A DNA stretch of 64,000 nucleotides from Acanthornis magna (GCA_036785705.1 JAWUZG010000052.1:1550001-1614000); one strand, 5' to 3'. Counted from the stretch's first letter, positions 14,501 to 27,924 are shown. The notes: a model not told the origin generated them from the letters alone. Numbers and translations: made by a program.

Positions 14501-15699
14501 CACTGTTACCTTCCAAAATATTCCTTTGGGAACTGATCTTCTCCTTAGTCATGCAGCTTACAGAGAGAAGTTAGTCTAAACTCTTCTGTTCAAATTTTCC
14601 TCTAGATATCCACTAAAATGCTGAGAAGCATTGTACTGAGTTCCAGAATGTATGGCCTCAATATTTACCCTTTTAGCCCCAGAAGCTCTCTATCCAACAA
14701 TCCAACAATTAACATGGCAATATCTTTTTTTATTCCCCTCTTGTCAAAACTTTGATAATTTTTGAGCAAATAATGAGTGAGTTTCTCCAGTTGCACTGAA
14801 GGGATAAGAATGTCCAGTGATGTTTCTCCAGGTTTCTGCTTCAATTCACACAAATCACAAGGTCTAACTGTTCAGACACATGACCCCCATTGAAGGGAGC
14901 TATGAAAATATCCTTAGGGCCCATGGAGTTTTTGTGAGTTGATCTCTGCTTTCTGTTTTCTCCATTCACAGAAGGAAAATTACCAAAGAAAACAAATTTG
15001 TCCTAATTTGAGAGCAGCCAGTCTACCAGTGGAAGGGGTCCTATGCAGATTGAATGGCAAGGACTCCCCTCAGGGGCAACCACACTTGATGGACAGTCAC
15101 CAGCCAAAAATATTCTGGTGGGGCTGAGGGACACTGTGGCCTGACAAGGGACAAGGAGAGCACATTCCCCCTGCTGCTGTGTGTCACAGCAAGTCTGGTT
15201 TAGGCATATAATTTGCAAATACATACATCTATATTCTATTTGCATAAATGCATAAGTGAACCTTCACCAACCAAACCGTCTTTGTCAATCAAACTTGTAA
15301 TAGGCTTCTCTGCAGCTCCATCAGGTGATATTCCTCTAAGCCTTTTCCTTAGTCAGATTGTAGACTGATCCCATGCCAAAATTTCTACTTTTCCGACATC
15401 AGGAGTAAACATTTGTAATACCCAAGATCATTACCCTTCTTTTCCTGAGAAGTGAGCCAGGATTAACACTTCTTCAAACTTCTACAAACACAGCGCTCAT
15501 TTCATGGCAGTCCCCCAACATATGATGGGGCAAATCACCAGTCTGGGAAACAGACTTCTTTAAGGACAGCCAAAGAATGCATCCAGCAAACTGCATGTGT
15601 TCCAGAGAGAACACCTTGTATTAAATGCCAAGGAGGAGTAGAACCACCTACAGGTAAAGTTTGCTTTGTTGAGCACTAATAAAACTAATGGGGTATGTT

Positions 15700-15790
15700 T
15701 ATGTCACACCTTTCATTCCAAATGATCAAGTGCCTTGCAAACCTTAATCATTTCATCCATCACTGAACTGCAGACACCTCTGGGGTGGAA
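15700..15790 (+). repeat. possible ancient amniote repeat
   Basis: The segment reads caaatgatcaagtgccttgc, then aaaccttaatcatttcatcc. This resembles an old repeat tail common in reptile and bird DNA, in which a 'ctcaaagtgctttacaaac' block is followed by 'attaattaatcc'. It is weakly conserved here. It could equally be unique sequence. Confidence 0.3.
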
Positions 15791-17218
15791 CATTAACAGC
15801 TGCTTGGTAGAGCACAGCAGCAAGCCAGAGCAATTAATGAAGGAGAAACATCCCATTCAACTACAGGAGCAAAGGGAATTTTGTTAAGTGGAATGTAATT
15901 ATCCAAAGCAGAGAGAGGGAGACATTTCCCTTCATACTCTACTTCAGGGTTACAGCTGCTTTTCCAGTCCTTGTGTTACTGGGGAGTCAGTATTCTAGCC
16001 TGCCTCTGAGGTTACAGTGGAGTCTCATTTTAATTTCTATTCTAAAAAAGAAGTAAACTCCCAAAGGAAAAGCATCTTGAATTTTTTTGTGGGATACCAG
16101 ATTCCCACTCTTTATGATGAGGATTACCATTTGTCTCCTTGTCCTGTCTACTTAAACCAAACTCGAACTGAGCTAAGAAAGTGGCTGGACATGAAGGCTC
16201 AGTACATGAATGTTCCATACAAGCAACATGACTCTCCCTCAGCTATAAAATCTGCACATTATGTAAGTGGGAGGAATTATTGTCTCTAAACTATTTGTGG
16301 CTGGGCCGCTTGATTTAAATTGTAATCATGGTTTAAACCAGGAAGCAGAGAATCTTGATTTAAATAATCAGGTTTAATCTTGTTTGCATGTGTGTTTTTC
16401 AGTTATTTTCTTTTAAAACTGGTTGATACTCACTGATTAGTATAATTTGCTGCTTCTTTATGCTAAATAAAAAAGTACCCTATATCTATACATATTTATT
16501 TCAGCAATTATATAGTTTAGCATGCATTTATTCAGATTCCTACTTTTTTACGAAGAGAAAATGGTGAACAACAGATTTCTTATTCACTAGATGATTACTG
16601 GCTTTTTAGTATTTTTTTGTTGTTCCACATTTATTTGAAATTCACATCAAAACTGCATTTAAATGGAAACTGGAATTTGGTTGTAATTTCACCCCCTCCT
16701 CCCAAACTAAGGGTAATAAAAGTACTTGAACATGCTGGAGATTGGAGAAGAAAATAAATCTTGAATAGAAAATGAATTGGTGAGAACAAAGACAGCGACC
16801 ATTGTTGCTCAAGAGCTGGAGCAGGGGTGCATTTCCAAGAGAGCTTGGCAATGCTCCTTCCTTGCTGGCAAACCTGGTTTAAATAGCTCCCAGGTGTTTT
16901 TATTATGCCACCCTCAGTCACTGGCCCTTATTTGACCCAAATCAGGAGGATTTTCTGTTGGGTGGGATTTCAACTACTCTACTCTGCGTCGAACTGATCT
17001 CTGTGTGGCATGGGAGCTAAGTGGAAACGGAAATCAGAGCGCTGTGCTGGCATCCTTGAGGAAAGACTTTAAAACACATGGTTTTGGAGGATAAGCCAGA
17101 GCTAGACTCCATGAGCAATTGCATTATCATAACCATGGGGATGGAGAACTCCTGAAAGGGCATGGGGATGGGTACCCAAGGTGGCAACCTCTTAAACAAG
17201 TTGTCCCCTCAAATGCAA

Positions 17219-17510
17219 TCATAGAATCACAGAATGATTTTGCTGGGAAGGGACCTTAAATACCATTGAGTTCCAGCCCCCTGCCATGGGTAGGGACACT
17301 TTCTACTGGACCAAGTTTTTCAGAACACCATCTGACCTTGCCTTGAACACTTCTGGGATGGGTCATCCAGAGCTTCCCTGGGCAACCTGTGGCAGTGCCT
17401 TCACATCCCCAGAATAAAGAATTTCTATATATCATCTAATCTATATCTCTTGTCTGTTAGTTTAAAACCATTTCCCCTTGTCCTGTCACTATCTGCCTGT
17501 TTAAGAAGCT
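17219..17510 (-). repeat. CR1 LINE 3' fragment
   Basis: The segment begins with the inverted CR1 terminus (tcatagaatcacagaatg). It continues through the landmarks gttccagccccctgccatgg, ccttgaacacttctgggatg, gggcaacctgtggcagtgcc and accatttccccttgtcctgt. Orientation is minus. It is a 5'-truncated, non-coding relic with scattered substitutions. Confidence 0.92.
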
Positions 17511-17512
17511 AA

Positions 17513-20500
17513 GAATTATTGTTTTCTTTTTATATACATTATTCAATAAGATCTTTGCTGTGGTGGAGAAAACTAAACAACAACCTGCCCTGGAGCATAT
17601 AATTAAAGTTTTTAGGGGCAGTCCAAAGAAACACTGAAAACTTTGCAGAATTAGGGCAGTAATGTATTTTCAATCACTGCCCTTGATTGAATAAAGTTGC
17701 TAAAAGTTAATCAAAATCCTCTGAGAAATAAAACAATGAGATTTTAATGAATAAATTCTCATGGCAGAAGCTGTGCATTTCTTTATTTGGAGCTCAGTGT
17801 GCACCTCTGGGCATGGATAAACCAAAAATAACATGCTCTTTCCTCTTACTCTTTTCTGCTTATAGATGGAGACACATCTTCACTGAAAGAAACAAAGCCA
17901 GATACCACAAGGGACATTGTAGGAGACTGAACTAGATGTGGACTAACACTGCGTACTGAACTCAGAAGCAGATCCAGAGGCCCAGATGGGAATTCAGAAA
18001 TACAGACATGAGCATCTGGAAATGCCCAGTTGGGAAGAAAACCTGAAGAGGGAATAGTGGGTGTAGAAAGCCAAATGCACCAGGCTTTCTTCCCAATTTC
18101 TTCTACTCTTCAGGGAATACTGCTGTATGTCTTTGAAAGGCTGGGGTGGTGAATGGACATGTCCTACCCATGCTCAATGTGACCCCCAGACATCCAGGAT
18201 GAAGAGAAAAAATGGAGAAGAAGCAAAGGGGAGACAAGCTTTGGCTCCCTGTTCTGCGCTTAGCCAGCTGGTTAACTCTGGAATCAGGAGCGTATGGACC
18301 ACAGAGGTAGATAGCCAACTACTTTGAGTTCTCAACCATCATCCCATCCTTGTTGAGGGTGGAGATGATGTTGAGAGGAGACAGTTTACTGTCTCCTCTA
18401 ATTCTTTGCTTTTCTCCATACTGCTTCTCTTTCATCTGTCCCAGGAGGGATCACTCGTTTGCCTAGAGTGGAATTTGTGACTGGCCCTAAAAGCAAAATC
18501 CTGTTCTAAATGACCACTGAGATGCAGGTCCACTCTGACCCGAGTGCAGATGTCCAGTGCCATGCCAGCTCTGATGGTCCTCAGTGTCCTGACCATAATC
18601 CTCAGTCTGTAGCATTAGACATTCCCCATTGCAATGACACACAAATCCCACCACAAAACCAGGCTGGAAGCAAAGTACTGCTATCAAAAGAGTAATAGGT
18701 TTCATGCTGCTGAACATAGGTTTATTCCCCTTGGGGTGTATCACACCAAAAGAAATTATTTATGACACTCGGAAACAGTGTAAAAAGTGCACAGATTTGC
18801 TTCCAGAATACTTGGCAGCTTGCCTGCAATATTAATAAATGCAATTATTTTCCTTAAAAAAAACCTCCCTGACAAGGCAGTTTAAAGTGGCAAAAGAAAG
18901 GACAAAAATTAATGGCATAATTGCAAATAACAGTAAATTCTTACCTGTTAATGTTGTTTCTACATGCCCTCTCCCCCAATATCTAGGATAATAATTTGTT
19001 TTTAGAGTTTGGAGCTTCCCTGCCTCATGGCTTCACCATCGTCACAATAATAATAATGTGAAACCTACACACTAACCTGTATTGAACTGCAGTTCATTAC
19101 AGCAGAATAACATTGTGAAGGACTTTAATGTCAGCATCCTTTTAAATGAAGATTACAGTAATGCAGAAAGTACATTCTCTATGGGACACAGCATACGGGA
19201 ATAAAAATAATTAAAAAAACATAAAATGGGAAGACTTCTTTTCCTCTAGGGACAAAGAGGCCAGCAATGAGATAAATTAGCCTGAGAAATCAGTGGGAGT
19301 TCTTTCACTGTGAAACAAGGTCAAGATACTGACCACAAATGCTGCATGTGAAGTATTTAACTCAGATTAATCTCAGGTGCCTTCACCTCCTGAAGGGGGA
19401 GAAGAGATGCTGCTAGTTCCCTTTGTGGTGCAACCAAAGGGACAACTTGCTCTCAAGTGGGTTGAATCCTGCCTGAGAGACAGTGACATCCTCATTTTGA
19501 GAGGCTGTTTTACACCCAGTGGGTAGGGAGTTGGTCGAATGTGGAGGGAGATAAGGGTCTGTTGTCCTAAATCCCATCAATTCACTGTCCCATCCAGGCA
19601 AAACTTTCTCTGAGACTCTTGTAAAGAAGTGAGGTGGTGACTCACCTATTCCCTTTTAAGAAGTATCTCAGGACTAATATCTAAAAAGGACAAAAAAGAT
19701 AAAGAGGACAGAAAATATGAGGAATCCATCATCAAGAATGTCAGTGATTAGAAAGTTGGATCACAAGTAAGGAAGATGTAACAGCCTTCAAGGGAGCCAT
19801 TTTTCTGTGGAAAATGTAGCATTTGATGGTCATGCAGTTAAAAGTCTCCTTTTTAGGGACTAATATTCTTCATAGGAATATTAGTATCTTTACAGTTGGG
19901 GAGCCTGAAGGCACATTTCTTTCCCTGACCTTCACATTTCAACTGATCACCAAATCTCTGAATATCTCTATAAGGTGGCTTCAGTAAATTGCAATATCCC
20001 AACAATTTCCACATACCGTTAAAAGGAGGATTTTTTTGCAAATCCTACCTGGAAAGGGGCAGTGTGAGAGTTATGAGAAGCTGAAGTAAGGAAGGGTATT
20101 AGTGAAAAGTCCCTTCTGGATGCACTGCTACTTTATGTAGTTCTTCACTAACTTTGGCAATCGATGATAGATCTTTAGTGGTAAGGGCTCTGGCTAGTTT
20201 TTTATTTCAGGCTGAAACATCTTGTTAATATTAAGGAAAGATGACAGCCAGCAGATGTCTGATCTTGTCTGGGTAATTCTAATTTATTCTTGTTTTCCCT
20301 TACTAAAAAGTCATAAGGGAAACTTAATAAAGTATAGCTCATAGTAAATTCCTTTAAAAATATTATTTATTTTGAAAAATACTTGTTTTTTTAAAAAAAA
20401 ATTCCTTTCTGAATTCTCCAGAATCTGAGTATTACATTTTTTACTATATGGTTTGCAGAAGAAGCATGTCTGAAGCACATGCTCATTTACTGGAAGTACT

Positions 20501-21800
20501 TTATAATACACTGTTTAATTCAAAGGAGTAAGGAAAGAGATGATGTTGCTGCAACCACGGTAACAATATTAACAATGGAGTGGATGAAGCCTGAAAAGAA
20601 ATTACTCACCAAAACATGGTAATAATAAGAAAAGTCACCATGGATTATCAACTGGGGTATTAACAAATAATTTGTAATGTGGAGATTATACAGTAATTCT
20701 GGCACTGCTAATTGCGCTGATATATTGAACTATACTTAGGCCAGTGATTTGGGTCAACATGATTTGAGAAATAGGAAGGTGAATGTAAAGAAAACTGAGT
20801 AAAAATTCTTCCTCTGCAGAGGGTCAGAGTTATTTAGGAGAACCTTGCAAGGCACCTGGTAGCAAATATAGACAACATTAGGAGAAGAGCTCTCAACAAC
20901 CAAAGGGAACAAGGAAAATAAGAATAAATAAAATAATTACTGTTTGCCTGAAGCTTTATTAGCTGTTGTAAAACACCTCTGAATAGAAAATATTTTTTAA
21001 AAGCTGATGAAATGTGGCTTGATCATTGGGACAGCTTTCTGATTTAATAAGAAGCCAAAATGGATATCAGAAAACTAGCAGAGAATAGCATATTGTGGTA
21101 TATTTAACCAAAAGTATTGGGATTTATACCACTCAAGCATGCTGTTTTCAAAAAACAGACCATTACCACCATGCCTAGGGCCTGGTGTAACACTGCTGAT
21201 GGCAACAGCAACCTTCAAAGGCTTTGGTGAGTTCTCTATCAGTCACTACTGAATAAATGAAAGCATCAGTTAGATTTCTTAACTACCCTGGAGAAATAAA
21301 TCATTTCTTTGGGGTTCCTTGTTTGAAATACTTGTCTTTAATTATTTCCTGCTTTATGTACTCCTGTGTTTCTAACATGTTCTATAAGCATTCAGTTCTA
21401 TTGAGTCCTAATACCCCATGCAGTTTCTTAAGCACTCTTTCCAGCAACAGTAATGGCTTAAGCAGTGGGAGCAGTGAATGTGGTGGTTACTGCAAGAAAC
21501 GCTCTGTAAATCATGTATTACGTCAATTAAAATGGCTCAGAGTTGAGTCTGGGATAGCAGAGCAGGCCTAGCTATCATGTGAGCTTTAAAGCCCCTGATT
21601 GCCCCTATGCTTCAGTTTTACAAAAGCCTATGAGAATTTTCCAGAAAGGCAATTTATTTGATGACAAAGCAGAAGTTAACCTTTCTGGTCAAGTTAGTAA
21701 GGCTTGGAGACCATGTTTGGACATTGAGCTGGTTGTTTGATTGATGATTTTAAAGTTCATTTAAATGCATCCCAGAACAGTAATGACTAATAGAAAAAAA
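17513..21800. other. TENM4 intronic sequence, no gene seen
   Basis: This is AT-rich sequence with only short, isolated open frames and no recognisable exon, RNA gene or mobile element. An A/T palindromic run (T7 followed by A9) lies at about 20384-20401. I see nothing else in it. Confidence 0.6.
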
Positions 21801-21960
21801 TGACAGAATGGTTGGGCTGGAAGGAACCTTGAAGGCCATCTAGCTCCAACCCCCTGGGCTGCCCTGGGAAGGCAGGGACACCGTCTACTAGACCAGATAG
21901 ATGCTCACCCAAATACTCATAGCCGCATCCAGGCCAGCCATGAACAATTCCAGGGATGGG
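21801..21960 (-). repeat. CR1 LINE 3' fragment
   Basis: A short CR1 fragment in minus orientation starts at tgacagaatggttgggctgg. It includes ccatctagctccaaccccct, ggcagggacaccgtctacta and aacaattccagggatggg. It breaks off early, so only the last part of the CR1 3' end is present. Confidence 0.9.
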
Positions 21961-22825
21961 ACAGAAGGGGAAATTATTCTTCTTTTTAAGATGTGGGTCC
22001 AAAATGAATTGGTGCTCTTAATCTTTTCACCAGTAAGTGTCTGTATTACTACAGTCACCATATCACTTTTGGCACTGACTGGTTCTTTGAGAGGTAAAGC
22101 TAAAGATAAATGAACCCTGAGATGAAACTGTTCTTCCTAAACAGAGATGATCAACAGATGCATGGTGGAAGTGTTGGTGTGATCATACCTGCATCCAATT
22201 CACCACTAAATGGCTGATTTGAGTCCAGTAGCATAATTTTCAACCCTTTTGCAAACATGGAAGGCATGCAGAAGTTTTTGCAGGATGTTTTCTACATGGT
22301 TTTGAATTGTGAAGATGGAAAGAAATTGCACAATGCAATTTGACAGAAAAAGGCCCTGAAGCTTGAATTTTGGCTTCCAGGGTGGATAGATCTGGAATTT
22401 TAGTTCATTTCTACTAATGTCTCAGTGTGCTGAAGTCACACTTCAGCAACATTTCTGCCACAGGAATTTCTTTACATGATAGATCACAGTTGAACATCTT
22501 CAGCTCAGTTGAACTGTCTTGAGCCATCTGATGATCATCCTGTCTGTGAGATCCTTCCGGCCGTTTGATACTGCCCCCATTCTTCCAAAGAAGAGATGAT
22601 GACAGAGAGAAATATAACTCCACTCCTCACAGCATTAATCACTGCTAACTTGTCCTGCTAATGAAAAAAACTGCTTCTCCTCTCTCTTGTTCCTCCTCAT
22701 ATTTAACCAACTACTTGTCTCGGTGGGTATGAACATTAAGCCCAGATTAAAATAAAGTGAATCTTTAGTTTGTCACAGCTTCTTTGGAGTAGTTGAAAGT
22801 TAAGCTGTACTGTTTGTCTGTTTTT

Positions 22826-23041
22826 TCATTTGTTTGTTTGTTTTGAAGGGCTGCAACTCCACTTTCACAAATACAAATTTTAAAAATGCCATTGACCCAG
22901 GTCTATATAATCCTGTAATGATTGTACTGAGTAAAACAGTAAGCTCATTATCACACTGATGGTAGAAGAAAAAGTGGTTTGGTTTTGTTGTTGGTGGTGG
23001 ATTTTTTGTTCGTTTGTTTTGGTTTTGGTTTTGGTTTTTTT
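22826..23041. repeat. TTTG / TTTGG-rich patches
   Basis: Short (TTTG)n and (GGTTTT)n runs occur at about 22826-22842 and 23009-23041. These are low-complexity sequence. They produce a repetitive aromatic open frame that I do not regard as coding. Confidence 0.7.
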
Positions 23042-23599
23042 GTGGGAAGGGGTTTTGTATTGGAATATCTACCCATTTTCTGCCCATCTCTCAAATTCAA
23101 ATCTCACCAAGGATTACCAGCATGACTCATAACACGTCGGGTAGATATGGTTTAAGATCTGCATTATGGATCCAAAGGAAATCTTCACAGCCCATTTCAT
23201 GGGTGCTTACACGCGAACACTGTCCATCTCCACATACTTTAGGAGTTAAAAAGCCCAGTACAAAAGTAGTACAAAAGCAGTACAAAAGCCCAGCCTGAAC
23301 AGTTCCGCGCAACCCCAGAGAAAGAAGGCACAGCAATGCTGCAAGCATTGAACCTGGAGAAGGAGGGAGGCTTGAGAGGCCAGCATGGAATGCCACTCTG
23401 ACTGAGCCAGCATCTAGTCTAGACCTTTCTCAGGAGCTGTTTGTCTAGTTTACACTTAAAAGCTTTTAGCACTGGAGTTCCACAGACTCCTCTGATCTCC
23501 TCCAGTGCCAAACTGACTTCAAACTGTTTATGAGGAGAAGAGACTCTAGACGCTGTCTTTTGACTGTTTTTGGTATGAGTGAGGTGATGTTCAGAAAAT

Positions 23600-23850
23600 G
23601 GAGTCAGACTGCTCTTAGAGATGCTCAGTGGGAGCAATGGACACGAGTTGCAATGGAAATCCATACTAGCTCTTAAGAGAAGAGTTGTTCACAGCGAGTG
23701 TGGTCAGCACCGGAACCAGGATATAGAGATTGTGGCCTGTCCATCCTGACAGATACTCAAAGTCTAACTGAATAAAGCCCTGAGTGACCCGATCTGACTT
23801 CCAACTTAGCCCTGCTTTAAGCAGGAGAGGGACCAGAGACTTTCAGCAAT
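23600..23850 (+). repeat. CR1 LINE fragment, diverged subfamily
   Basis: The landmarks gtgggagcaatggacacgag, tgtggtcagcaccggaacca, ctgaataaagccctgagtga and tagccctgctttaagcagga follow the order of a CR1 3' region. The subfamily differs from most copies in this window. The copy is diverged, lacks the usual terminal repeats and has lost sequence internally. Confidence 0.75.
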
Positions 23851-23941
23851 GCCTTTCAGTATAAATTATCCTGTAGTACTGTATTTTTATGATGATGTTC
23901 TTATGATTAGAAGTTTTTTGGTTGGTTTTATTTTTGGTTGG

Positions 23942-23999
23942 TTTTTTTCTTTTCTTTTCTTTTCTTTTCTTTTCTTTTCTTTTCTTTTCTTTTCTTTTC

Positions 24000-24047
<48 letters not shown>
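23942..24047. repeat. (CTTTT)15 microsatellite with T28 tail
   Basis: Fifteen uninterrupted CTTTT units, with C at every fifth base from 23949 to 24019, are followed by 28 consecutive T (24020-24047) and preceded by T7. The pure strand asymmetry (A/G on one strand, T/C on the other) and the lack of interruptions indicate a recently expanding, likely polymorphic tract. On the minus strand, the strand transcribed as TENM4 pre-mRNA, it reads A28 followed by AAAAG repeats. Confidence 0.95.
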
Positions 24048-24050
<3 letters not shown>

Positions 24051-24670
24051 GTGACTGAATTGCTGCAAAATAAATCAATTTCTGGAAGACTATTACTTTG
24101 TTCTTCTTCAATGTGCTCTTCTCTATGGTAAACAATTGCTGGCTCAGTACAAATCCTGTTCAGGGTAAGCTAAGGTACCGCCAGGAAACTCCAGGCTTTG
24201 ATCCAAATGACCACTTCAGGAACTTCTTTTGCTTGAATCAGTCTTGCTGAGAAATAGTGCAATCTACCATAGGAAATAGGTTCTCCTAACATCATTGCTA
24301 GACTTCCAGGAACCAGACTCCCTCCGTGCTTGGTTCTGAACTGGTAATGGGAGTTCACAGTTCCAGTTCAGATCATGATCATACTGCAGAAAATCCCTTG
24401 AGCCATATAAAGTGCCTGCTACATCAGCAGCACAGAATGATTGCATTGTCCCCAGACAAGGTGCAGTAACTTGAGCTGTGCGTCTGTCCCCTCACTCGGC
24501 AAAGCAGCTACTCAGGTCAAGTGAAATGCACTGTCCACTTGAGGGGAAGCCATTGTGGCTCTTTGAGTGTGTAGCATCTGAGCTCAGGGCAATGCCAGAA
24601 TTATGATTCAACTCTTTGGTGAGAACAAACTCTTAACCTAGGAAAAGCATTCAGCCTCCTGGAAGCATTC

Positions 24671-24765
24671 AGCCTTCTAGTGGAAGGTGTCCCTGCTGAT
24701 GGCAGGGGCTTGGAACCAGATGATCTTTAAAGTTCCTTCCAACCGAAACCATTCTGGGATTCTCT
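24671..24765 (+). repeat. CR1 LINE 3' terminal fragment
   Basis: The segment ccttctagtggaaggtgtcc, ggcaggggcttggaaccaga, tgatctttaaagttccttcc, accattctgggattctctga is the last ~95 bp of a CR1 element in plus orientation. It is severely 5'-truncated. Confidence 0.88.
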
Positions 24766-27654
24766 GAAAGCCTGGGAACAGTTTAGATAAAGCTATGCGT
24801 GGCTTTCTATGCCAGCTACTTGTGCAAGTGATTTATGGACTACAATATGTCACAGAACCAGAGCACTTCATAGGTTTCCTTAATGATGGGGTGGATTGTG
24901 ACTACACTTTCTGAACAGCGTATCTGTTCCTTCAAGGCATTACTATTCCTGAAATAAAAACAAACCTGCTTTTCAAGGGAGCCAGACCTCTCCTTTTCTA
25001 GGAACACAATAAATGTCTAGGCAGAATCATGCTTCGACAGCTTTGGATTTACAAACAACAGAAGTAAATTCTGATTAATTATTTCGGATAAATAATGAAC
25101 AGCATAAAAATTGCTGACTTTGACCTTCATTGGAAAAGTTGGTTTAATGGGCCCCATAAACTCTTCTATTGATGGCAGGTTCACAAAGTCCATATTGACT
25201 TCGGCTAAAGGCTATAACTTCTAAAAATACTGTCAACAATTAATATTGACTCATAAAGGTATCCTGTAAACTGAGTCATAGCATTATGTTACTTTACGTT
25301 GCCACTAGCAAAATTTCATGTCTTCTTGAAAACGTTTCTCCTATAAATCTGTGTTTTCTCCAAACAGCCTGTGTGATAGCTAGCAGCCCAGAGAAACACT
25401 GCTTATGTGCAGAGGGAGGAAACATAGAGCAAAACCTTTGTGTTTGCCAGACAAAGCTTCTGAGAGGATCTCAGGCTTCCTTTGCTCCTACAGCAGTGTC
25501 AGGCTGTGAGGGGTTTGTGCACAAAGGCTTCTCACACCTTTATCTGAGCCAAGCAATTACAAACAGAAAATGCTCAAATTGTCTGTACATATAAGACTTT
25601 TCCCTAACCTTCTTGTCTTCCTACCCTGCAACATTTGTTTGGATACATTTATACCACCAATTCAATTGCAATCCCTATATTAAAATGACTTTTTTTCAGT
25701 TCTGGACCAGTTTTTCTGAGCTTGCCTGATGTCTATGACATCTCCCCAGGGAAGTCTAAGCATCAGATGAAGCTCACCACCAGCACAATTGGGATCTTAA
25801 TATTTTCTTTCAAGTTCCACCACCTCTTTTTTGTCTATACAAAATTTTGTCAATACTACTACATACTGGACACCACAGCCATCAAGCTTTTATTTGTGCT
25901 ACACAGACTTTTTTTTTTTTTTTTTTTTTAGTATGATACAGCCTTACTCATCCAAAACACCCAGCATTTAAGACTGCAAATGCCTAGGCCCCAAAGAAAC
26001 TCCTACATTTATACAGCACTCTGTGTTCTCCACCTCTCGTTTCCCTTTTTCTATGAAGTGATGGTTCAATGAATGGTTATTGTGTCATTCATTAAACTTA
26101 AGGAAAGAGAAATTGAAGGAAAGAGGAATCCACCCTGACATGAGAATTACTGCCTCTGTGATTCCTTTCAGTAAAACCTTTCAAGGCATGTGAAGTTGAA
26201 TATGTGCTGTTGCTAATATAATTTCATTTGTAAGTGATCTGTAGGTACAAAGTTGCATTTTCAGTTGTAGAGATAGCATTACAGAAAGCAGGTAATGCAA
26301 TTCTTCTCTCTTAAGACCAAAGGAAAAAAAAATACTAAAATTTTGTACTTTGCTTTTCTTAGGATGCATGGAAAGAAAAATGTATGGGATAGGATTACAG
26401 CTGCTCACACTCCACCATGGAAAGCACAAAAGAGTGCTTTGGATAGACGAGAATGAGATGGAAGTGCAAGGTGTTCACTTTTGGCTGTTTTCTAGAAATT
26501 TCTTGTGAGTGTGTAAAACTTTAGTTGACCCTGATGATCCCTCTGATTTTTCATCAAAACACAAGGATCACAAGGAAAACAATATAACCTGGTACTGTGT
26601 GTCTGCTTGTAAGACACTACACAAAGAATCTTACAAAAGTATGGTAAAGATCATTTAAAAGAATTCTTCTGTACATCCTTTGAACAGAAGGCCATTTATC
26701 TTTGAACTCTGCATAATATATCATTATCTCTGAGGAGAAACTTAATAAGCTTCAACTGTAATTTTGTTGGAGTTAAGCATAAAATCATGTGGGTGGTGTA
26801 CGTCTCACCACGTCATGGCTTCCAGAGGAAAACTTACCATCATTTGTCACTATAATACTGTGGCAAAAAGCATGAAAAGAACAAGTGATACAGTCATTTC
26901 ACATGAGCTTTCTGTGCCAAGCACAAGTGCCCAATGACTTGTACGCAGCAGCTATATTAAGAAGCAGGCTGTGCTATAATTGAATTAAAGGTGCAAAGGC
27001 ATATAGGACTGGATGAACTCCTAGGTCAAGCTGCAATTGAATCAAAATCCGCTCTTCTTCTCCTACACTGCTTGGCAGAACTGCTGACCAAAAGGTTCGC
27101 AGACCTACAAAAGGCATGCAGGAATCCCCGCAGCTGGGGACACAAAGTTACAGAGATAAAAAAATCTCTGACCTTCAGCTTTTATTTCATACAAAGAAAA
27201 AGGCTTCTAAAAATATTTTGCCATCGTTTTCCTTCAGAGAGCAGTCGGCCAATTTACATAAATGAAATGGCCCCTGTCAAGGAACCAGCAAGGAAAAGAA
27301 GAAAATTATCTGACCAGAAAATCTGTAGCAAAGATAAGAGTAGCATTGGCCAGGGGAGGGGACATTTAAATGCCTTCCCTCTGAAAGGTTGTTGCAAAAA
27401 GCAGGGAGAGTATTACAGCTATTTAATGATCTCTGTCGCAGTGATAAATAAGTAGGAGCTTCTCCAGCAGTTCATTAATAAACACTCTGTAGGACAGTAC
27501 AAAAGGCCACGACATGGGGCTGTTAGAAGAGTGTTTTCATGGAGTCTGATAAAAAAACCCAACACAAAACCTAAGGAAGATTAAGGTAGAGGAGCAGGAA
27601 GAGTCATTCCTGGTAGAGCTCAAGGCTGACACTGCCCGCGCTGTCACCACTTAC
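24766..27654. other. TENM4 intronic sequence, no gene seen
   Basis: This is the intron immediately downstream of the second visible TENM4 coding exon in the direction of transcription. A T21 run lies at 25909-25929. The 154-codon open frame at 26991-27455 on the plus strand has no recognisable family and no coding support. I see no further exon. Confidence 0.6.
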
Positions 27655-27924
27655 CAGTTTCAGTATTCTCATGCTCTGTGTCAGTGAGGGTGAGGTTGGA
27701 GTTGGCCCGGCTGGACAGGCAGGAGCTGCGTCCGGACTTGGTGTTGCGTCCCCAGAGCCTCACTGGGTGCTCGGGTGACATGACCATGTCTGCCTCCGTG
27801 TCGGCATCCGAGCCGGCGCTGATGGAGTAGCCGCAGTGAGGCAGCCCGATGTCGGTGCGGTACAAAGTCCCATGTGTGGGTGTCACATCTTCAAATCCCA
27901 GTTCTCGCAAAGAGAAGTTGGCTC
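27655..27924 (-). CDS. teneurin-4, coding exon 2 (residues 75-164, partial gene)
   Basis: This exon encodes residues 75-164 of the cytoplasmic N-terminal (Ten_N) domain of teneurin-4, a large type II transmembrane adhesion protein of neurons and developing tissues. The acceptor is tgttttctcacag at its upper edge and the donor is GTAAGT at 27654-27649. The exon is 270 bp and flanked by phase-1 introns on both sides, so it is frame-symmetric. The translation carries the teneurin signatures [39 protein letters not shown] and [19 protein letters not shown]. From recall, the LPHCGYS and PVRLWGR forms and the [10 protein letters not shown] end fit TENM4 better than TENM1-3. It joins exon 32360-32648 in frame across 4,435 bp. 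The membrane span, EGF repeats and extracellular domains lie outside the window. An in-frame ATG just upstream (27938-27940) is intronic and is not a start. Confidence 0.95.

Larger units (their letters stand above)
11049..17218. other. TENM4 intronic sequence, no gene seen
   Basis: No exon or RNA gene is recognisable. The open frame at 13598-14077 (159 codons) has no family resemblance that I can see and is followed by AT-rich sequence; I do not call it a gene. Two weak old-repeat signals, at 11485 and 15700, are listed separately. Confidence 0.6.

Noticed and set aside
26991..27455. 154-codon open frame on the plus strand near the TENM4 exon
   Set aside because: No recognisable domain, no splice or promoter context, composition like surrounding intron, and antisense to TENM4; treated as chance.
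1..27654. Third TENM4 coding exon
   Set aside because: No minus-strand frame with the expected proline-rich continuation and an acceptor was seen; the intron probably extends past the left edge.
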